Under the pieces are notes generated by a model. It saw only the letters and a list, made by a program, of their open reading frames with translations, searched no databases and was not told where the DNA came from. A stretch of DNA of 64,000 bases, taken from the NCBI GenBank assembly GCA_902577575.1, contig CACGZQ010000003.1, positions 28,084 through 92,083 of the forward strand. The letters run 5' to 3'. Both the position numbers and the translations under genes were made by a program. Position 1 is the stretch's first letter, and each line of letters opens with the position of its first letter. The stretch is from an uncultured Pelagibacteraceae bacterium. Lineage in GTDB: Bacteria; Pseudomonadota; Alphaproteobacteria; Pelagibacterales; Pelagibacteraceae. Positions 60,326 through 64,000 of this stretch are shown here, piece after piece.

Positions 60326-61023
60326 GTGGTTCTTCTCCAAAAAAATCTAGATAATAAATAAAATAAAATTACACCAACAAAATAATTCCATTCTAATGCA
60401 TGTTTAAAATGAGTATTTCCTTTAGTTACTAAAATAGGCAGACTTAATATTGCTATAATAACTAAAATACTAACGAGTAAAAATTTTACAACCAAAACTT
60501 TTTTCAATATAAATTTTTCTAATTTTTCTCTCAATTTATAAAAATGATATACTAAATAGCCTTGAGCAATTAATTCAAAAATAATGAACAATAAAAGAAC
60601 AACCCTTCTAAATAATTTGTAAATCTGTATGTCAAATTTTATACCTAGAAAAATTGAATGAATAGCCAAAAAAATTGCTGATAAAATTCCAAAAGTTTTA
60701 AATTTATAATTTGTATTTGTAGAGTAAAGTTTATTTACTAAATTATTATTATTGTTCCAGTAATAATATAAAAGTATTGCAGTAAAAATCATTGAAGGTT
60801 TAAAGATCAAGTATTGGGGAAAAGTTCTTGAAGCCCTACTAATAGATAAACTTCCATCTAAATATGGAATAGAGAAAGCAGATCTACCTATTTGATCTAC
60901 AGTAAAAATTGTTTCTTCTAACAATTCAGGATTTTGAGATATGTAAAGACATAAATTTATGGCTAGCAACGGAATAAAAAATATCCATATACTCAATTTC
61001 CTTATTTGAGTTATTTCTGGCAT
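60322..61023 (-). CDS. Multi-span membrane protein, unknown function
   Basis: 233 residues, six or so spans (including about 12-28, 75-90, 108-128, 140-160, 178-198 and 215-228). A polar N-terminal loop (LEETIFTVDQIGRSAF) lies between the first two spans. The N-rich WNNNNNLVNKLY stretch lies in a loop. I do not recognise a family. Its 3' end lies in the terminal stem of the RNA candidate, and the small basic-protein gene lies upstream on the same strand. Confidence 0.5.
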   Translation of the reverse strand: MPEITQIRKLSIWIFFIPLLAINLCLYISQNPELLEETIFTVDQIGRSAFSIPYLDGSLSISRASRTFPQYLIFKPSMIFTAILLYYYWNNNNNLVNKLYSTNTNYKFKTFGILSAIFLAIHSIFLGIKFDIQIYKLFRRVVLLLFIIFELIAQGYLVYHFYKLREKLEKFILKKVLVVKFLLVSILVIIAILSLPILVTKGNTHFKHALEWNYFVGVILFYLLSRFFWRRTT

Positions 61024-61037
61024 AAATGATTTACTGA

Positions 61038-61121
61038 TTATTTCTTTTTATTTCTTTTTCTAGCTCTTCTCTTTTTTGAGCCAATTTTTCTTCTTCCTCG
61101 GTGCTTTTTTGGATAACCCAT
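61038..61121 (-). CDS. 27-residue very basic protein with a strong ribosome binding site
   Basis: Reads MGYPKKHRGRRKIGSKKRRA followed by RKRNKKK: 17 of 27 residues are Lys or Arg. The ribosome binding site is AAAGGAGG (61129-61136), seven bases before the ATG, far stronger than most in this window, where many genes overlap or have weak sites. Such composition suits a ribosome- or nucleic-acid-binding peptide, like the tiny bTHX-type ribosomal proteins, though the sequence does not match bTHX. Family not recognised. Confidence 0.65.
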   Translation of the reverse strand: MGYPKKHRGRRKIGSKKRRARKRNKKK

Positions 61122-61187
61122 ATTTTTGCCTCCTTTTTTATATCTTAATTAGTAAAGTACTATATAAAAGTCAGATATACTTATTTT

Positions 61188-62384
61188 ATGAAAAAGTCTA
61201 TAAGCACATTTTTAAAACACCCAACAAAAGACAATACTAATAGATCAGCAAACCCGCCGGTAACAAGAGTCTCAACAATTTTATTTAATTCAATGCAAGA
61301 AATGTATCAGCATGAATTAAAAATAAAAAAACATAAAAAAGTATCTCATTATACATATGGACGATACGGCAGCACTACTACCATTGAATTAGAAAATATT
61401 CTTAAAGAACTAGAGCAGGCATACCACGTTTTTTTGACTGGAACAGGGTTTGGAGGAATAGCTCTGGCATTGATGTCTTTATGTAGACCAGGAGATGAAA
61501 TTTTAGTTTCAGATAATGTTTATGGTCCTACGAAAGAAATATCTCAAGAACTTATGAGGGAGTTTAATGTAAATGCAAAATTCTATAATCCAGATTCTTT
61601 TGCAGATTTAAAAAATAAAATTTCAAAAAAAACTAAAATGATTTTAGTAGAAAATCCGGGGAGTAATACATTTGAATTTCAAGATTTATCTAAAATTACC
61701 AATTTAGCGAAAAAGAGAAAAATTTTCACTTTATTAGATAACACTTGGGGTACACCATTATATTTGAAACCACTAAAAATTGGTTTTGATATGTCTTTTT
61801 GTTCTGCTACAAAATATTTCTCAGGGCATTCTGATGCAATGGGCGGATCTTTAGCAGTAAATAAAAAAGTTTTTAAAAAAATTATGTTTTTTTACAAATT
61901 ATCAGGTTATCGAATGTCTGCTGATGAAGCTTACTTGATCATTAGAGGCTTAAGAACATTAGACACTAGACTAAAACAACATGCCGAAAATACTAAAATG
62001 ATAATAAATTTTCTTAAAAAACAAAAAAAAATTAAAGAAATTCTATACCCACATAATCCAGCTAGTAAAAATTATAAACTTTGGAAAAAATATTATTCTG
62101 GAGCAACGGGGTTATTATCAATCGTTGTTAAAAGTAAAAATAAATCTTCAGTGATTAAATTTGTAAATTCTCTCGAATTATTTGGTATTGGTTATAGTTG
62201 GGGTGGATTTGAAAGTTTGGCAATACTTCAAGAGATTAAAAGCCAAAAAAAAGACGAGTATTTAAAAGGGAGACAATTTTACAAATTTAAAAAAGATGAA
62301 CATATTGTTAGGTTGCATATAGGGTTAGAGGACCCAAAAGATTTGATTAATGATTTAAAACAAGGTTTAAAAAAAATAAAGTAA
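61188..62384 (+). CDS. metC: Cystathionine beta-lyase
   Basis: PLP enzyme of the Cys/Met metabolism family, 398 residues. The cofactor Lys is K209 in SFCSATKYFSGHSDAMGG; YTYGRYGSTTTIELE and the TGTGFGGIALAL and DNTWGTP segments are typical of MetC, which splits cystathionine to homocysteine. A cystathionine gamma-synthase role is possible but the gene matches the beta-lyase group (Tyr/Gly-rich active-site entrance, SATKY-x-SGHSD). It shares one base with the MFS gene (TAATG). Confidence 0.87.
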   Translation: MKKSISTFLKHPTKDNTNRSANPPVTRVSTILFNSMQEMYQHELKIKKHKKVSHYTYGRYGSTTTIELENILKELEQAYHVFLTGTGFGGIALALMSLCRPGDEILVSDNVYGPTKEISQELMREFNVNAKFYNPDSFADLKNKISKKTKMILVENPGSNTFEFQDLSKITNLAKKRKIFTLLDNTWGTPLYLKPLKIGFDMSFCSATKYFSGHSDAMGGSLAVNKKVFKKIMFFYKLSGYRMSADEAYLIIRGLRTLDTRLKQHAENTKMIINFLKKQKKIKEILYPHNPASKNYKLWKKYYSGATGLLSIVVKSKNKSSVIKFVNSLELFGIGYSWGGFESLAILQEIKSQKKDEYLKGRQFYKFKKDEHIVRLHIGLEDPKDLINDLKQGLKKIK

Positions 62385-63607
62385 TGAAAAATTTTTTTCC
62401 TAACAAAACTGCACTTTACGCTTTGATTGCAGCATGCTTTGTAGTTTGTGTTACTATGGGTGTTAGGCAAACTTTTGGTCTTTACTCAAGCGAGTTCGAA
62501 ACATCTGGAGGAACTTCTAATACTCAGTTTGGTCTGGCAGTTGCCTTACATGCAATATTTTGGGGTATTTTTACTCCAATTTTTGGAAGAGTTTCCGATA
62601 AGTTAGGAGGTTATGTTGTCATAATACCAGCTTTAATTTTTTATTCTGCTGCGATGTTATTAATGGGAAATAACTATATTTCTGGAATATGGCTTCAAAT
62701 GAATCTTGGTTTATTCGTCGGTTTAGGTTTAGCTGGAGCGGCAGGAACAATCTTAACACCAATGATCTCAAAACATTTTCCTAATGAGAATAGAAGCAAG
62801 GCTGCAGGTATTGTTACTGCTTGTGGAGGATTAGGAATGTTTATATTTCCTATAATAGCAAATACTTTTAAAAATATTTCTACTTGGCAAAGTTCATTTA
62901 TTTTGTTTTCAATCATATTATTTTTAATGTGTATACCTGGTTTCTTTGTAAAATTACCAAAGAATACGGTCACTATTGAAAATTCTAACGTAGATAATCG
63001 TAGTTTGACTGAAGTTTTAAAAGAGTCATTTGCACATAAAGGTTTTCGCTTATTAATATTAGGATTTTTTGTTTGTGGTTTTCAAATTACTTTAATTGCA
63101 ACTCATGTTCCAAGGTACGTCCAAGATAAAGGATTAGCTGACTGGACAGGGATGGCAATTTTAGCATTAATAGGTTTTTTTAATATAATTGGAACTCTAA
63201 TAATGGGTTACTTAGGTGACAAATATAGCAAGAAAATTCTTTTAAGCGGCTTATATTTTTTAAGAGGGATAGCTCTTATACTTTTTATATTTTTACCAGC
63301 CTCAAATCTTTCTGCAATTTTGTTCGGCACATCATTTGGACTTCTTTGGCTTGCAACTGTTCCAGCTACAAATGGTATAGTCGCACAGATATTTGGAACA
63401 AGAAATTTGACGCTTTTATTCGGTATTGTATTTTTGAATCATCAATTCGGATCTTTCTTAGGAGCCTATTTAGGAGGTTATTTTTATGATAATTTTGGTA
63501 GTTTTGATTACGCTTGGTACTTAGCAATCGTTTTATCATTTATAGCTACAGCGGTGCATCTACCAATTGATGAGAGACCTTTGACTACTGTGGATAAAAC
63601 TATCTAA
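62384..63607 (+). CDS. MFS transporter
   Basis: 407 residues, twelve spans. The N-terminal ALIAACFVVCVTMGVRQTFGLYSSEFET and FGRVSDKLGGYVV (the loop 2-3 motif) plus FNIIGTLIMGYLGDKYSKK identify a major facilitator, close in pattern to the oxalate/formate and monocarboxylate-type antiporters. The R31 in span 1 (GVRQTFG) may bind an organic anion. The substrate is not defined. It overlaps metC by one base. Confidence 0.83.
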   Translation: MKNFFPNKTALYALIAACFVVCVTMGVRQTFGLYSSEFETSGGTSNTQFGLAVALHAIFWGIFTPIFGRVSDKLGGYVVIIPALIFYSAAMLLMGNNYISGIWLQMNLGLFVGLGLAGAAGTILTPMISKHFPNENRSKAAGIVTACGGLGMFIFPIIANTFKNISTWQSSFILFSIILFLMCIPGFFVKLPKNTVTIENSNVDNRSLTEVLKESFAHKGFRLLILGFFVCGFQITLIATHVPRYVQDKGLADWTGMAILALIGFFNIIGTLIMGYLGDKYSKKILLSGLYFLRGIALILFIFLPASNLSAILFGTSFGLLWLATVPATNGIVAQIFGTRNLTLLFGIVFLNHQFGSFLGAYLGGYFYDNFGSFDYAWYLAIVLSFIATAVHLPIDERPLTTVDKTI

Positions 63608-63618
63608 GGTTGTATTTT

Positions 63619-63690
63619 GAGTCCCAAAATGAATCAAAAGTGAATCAAAACATGAACATTTAATATTGCACAACTGTTAATTGTGGATAA
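63619..63690. promoter_or_regulatory. GANTC cluster and DnaA-box-like site upstream of the CADD-family gene
   Basis: Three GANTC sequences (63619-63623, 63631-63635, 63642-63646) fall within 28 bases; two are part of the direct repeat TGAATCAAAA (63630-63639 and 63641-63650), 11 bases apart. TGTGGATAA (63682-63690) is the exact complement of the DnaA box TTATCCACA. GANTC is the CcrM methylation target in alphaproteobacteria. Whether this SAR11-like organism has CcrM is not known from this window. Confidence 0.4.
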
Positions 63691-63748
63691 TTTTTTTATT
63701 TAATCATAAGGGGATATTTTATAGGCTCTAGATAACAAAGGAGCAAAA

Positions 63749-64000
63749 ATGTTTTCACAAAAATTAGGAAAAAAATTAGACAGATACCATTTACTCAAAC
63801 ATCCTTTTTATCAGATATATTGGAATGAAGGAAAACTTAACAGGGAAATAATAAAAGATTACGCTGAACAATACTACCAACATGTTAAAGCTTTTCCAAG
63901 ATACATTAGCGCAACTCATTCGATCTGCGAAGACATTGAGAAAAGAAGAATTCTTTTAGAAAATTTGCAAGATGAGGAAAACAAAGATGGCGATCATCCA
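63749..64000 (+). CDS. CADD-family protein (likely pABA/folate synthesis), partial at the window end
   Basis: The first 84 residues of a haem-oxygenase-like (TenA/PqqC fold) protein. The pattern FYQIYWNEGKLN, DYAEQYYQHVKAFPRYISATHS and RRILLENLQDEE fits the CADD family (TIGR04305), whose chlamydial member makes p-aminobenzoate by a self-sacrificing di-metal mechanism. A good AAAGGAG ribosome binding site precedes the ATG. The gene runs off the end of the window, so the second half of the active site is not seen. folE in this window is in the same pathway. Confidence 0.82.
   Translation, partial: MFSQKLGKKLDRYHLLKHPFYQIYWNEGKLNREIIKDYAEQYYQHVKAFPRYISATHSICEDIEKRRILLENLQDEENKDGDHP

Noticed and set aside
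1-64000. CRISPR arrays, tRNA or rRNA genes, insertion sequences, prophage genes
   Set aside because: No regularly spaced repeats, no cloverleaf with a GTTCRA arm, no transposase or integrase frames and no terminal inverted repeats were seen by eye on either strand.

Overview
The window is a gene-dense, AT-rich stretch (low GC by eye) of a free-living alphaproteobacterium. It is most likely a member of SAR11 (Pelagibacterales, 'Candidatus Pelagibacter'-like). The signs are very short intergenic spaces, ATGA/TAATG gene overlaps, transport dominated by periplasmic binding proteins, a glycine-riboswitch-controlled gcvTHP operon, tandem ammonium transporters, many small membrane proteins, and no mobile elements, CRISPR arrays, tRNA or rRNA genes. 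This assignment rests on gene content and composition; I could not run a database search.

Layout. 0-5.4 kb: cysE-msrB, a periplasmic histidine phosphatase, a CcdA-like thiol transporter with a PfkB sugar kinase, and a minus-strand TIGR03643-grxC-msrB group. 5.4-11.3 kb: a full branched-chain/amide-type ABC importer (SBP, LivH, LivM, LivG, LivF) fused by overlaps to an AzlCD exporter. 11.3-15.3 kb: a CsiD/GlaH-type glutarate 2-hydroxylase followed by a complete tripartite tricarboxylate transporter (TctC-TctB-TctA). 15.4-20.9 kb: a beta-barrel protein, DoxX, AbrB, a ProC-like protein, and a small redox/metal group (DUF4396, cytochrome b561, DUF411, cytochrome c'-like). 20.9-28.9 kb: aconitase plus an overlapping PrpD-family gene, a renalase-like FAD protein, TerC, MATE and EamA transporters.

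28.9-33.5 kb: tandem glycine riboswitch and gcvT-gcvH-gcvP. 33.5-45 kb: a light/oxidative-stress region with an FAD amine oxidase-like protein, DUF1365, cyclopropane fatty acid synthase, DUF3833 lipoprotein, Fe superoxide dismutase, an SDR, TspO, a HisN-like phosphatase, Yip1, MsrA, and two very different photolyase/cryptochrome homologues with the small partners DUF2256 and DUF393. 45-51.5 kb: SDR, TPR protein, DUF2237, a 2OG-Fe(II) oxygenase, hisI, folE, an AcuI/YhdH reductase, LysR and RseP. 51.5-54.8 kb: HU and two paralogous Amt genes, each ending in a strong hairpin terminator. 54.8-64 kb: a glycosyltransferase-like protein, rhodanese, DsbA-family isomerase, recX, cysQ, mnmA, an unidentified structured RNA candidate, a tiny very basic protein with an unusually strong ribosome binding site, cystathionine beta-lyase, an MFS transporter and the start of a CADD-family folate gene.

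Taken together, the genes suit a streamlined oligotroph: high-affinity uptake (amino acids/amides, carboxylates, ammonium), oxidation of small carbon compounds (glycine cleavage, aconitase, glutarate hydroxylation), and strong protection against light and oxidants (three Msr proteins, SOD, photolyases, membrane lipid methylation). The least explained items are the RNA near 60.15-60.32 kb, the photolyase-like protein whose domains look swapped, the basic 27-residue protein, and the nested inverted repeats upstream of HU.
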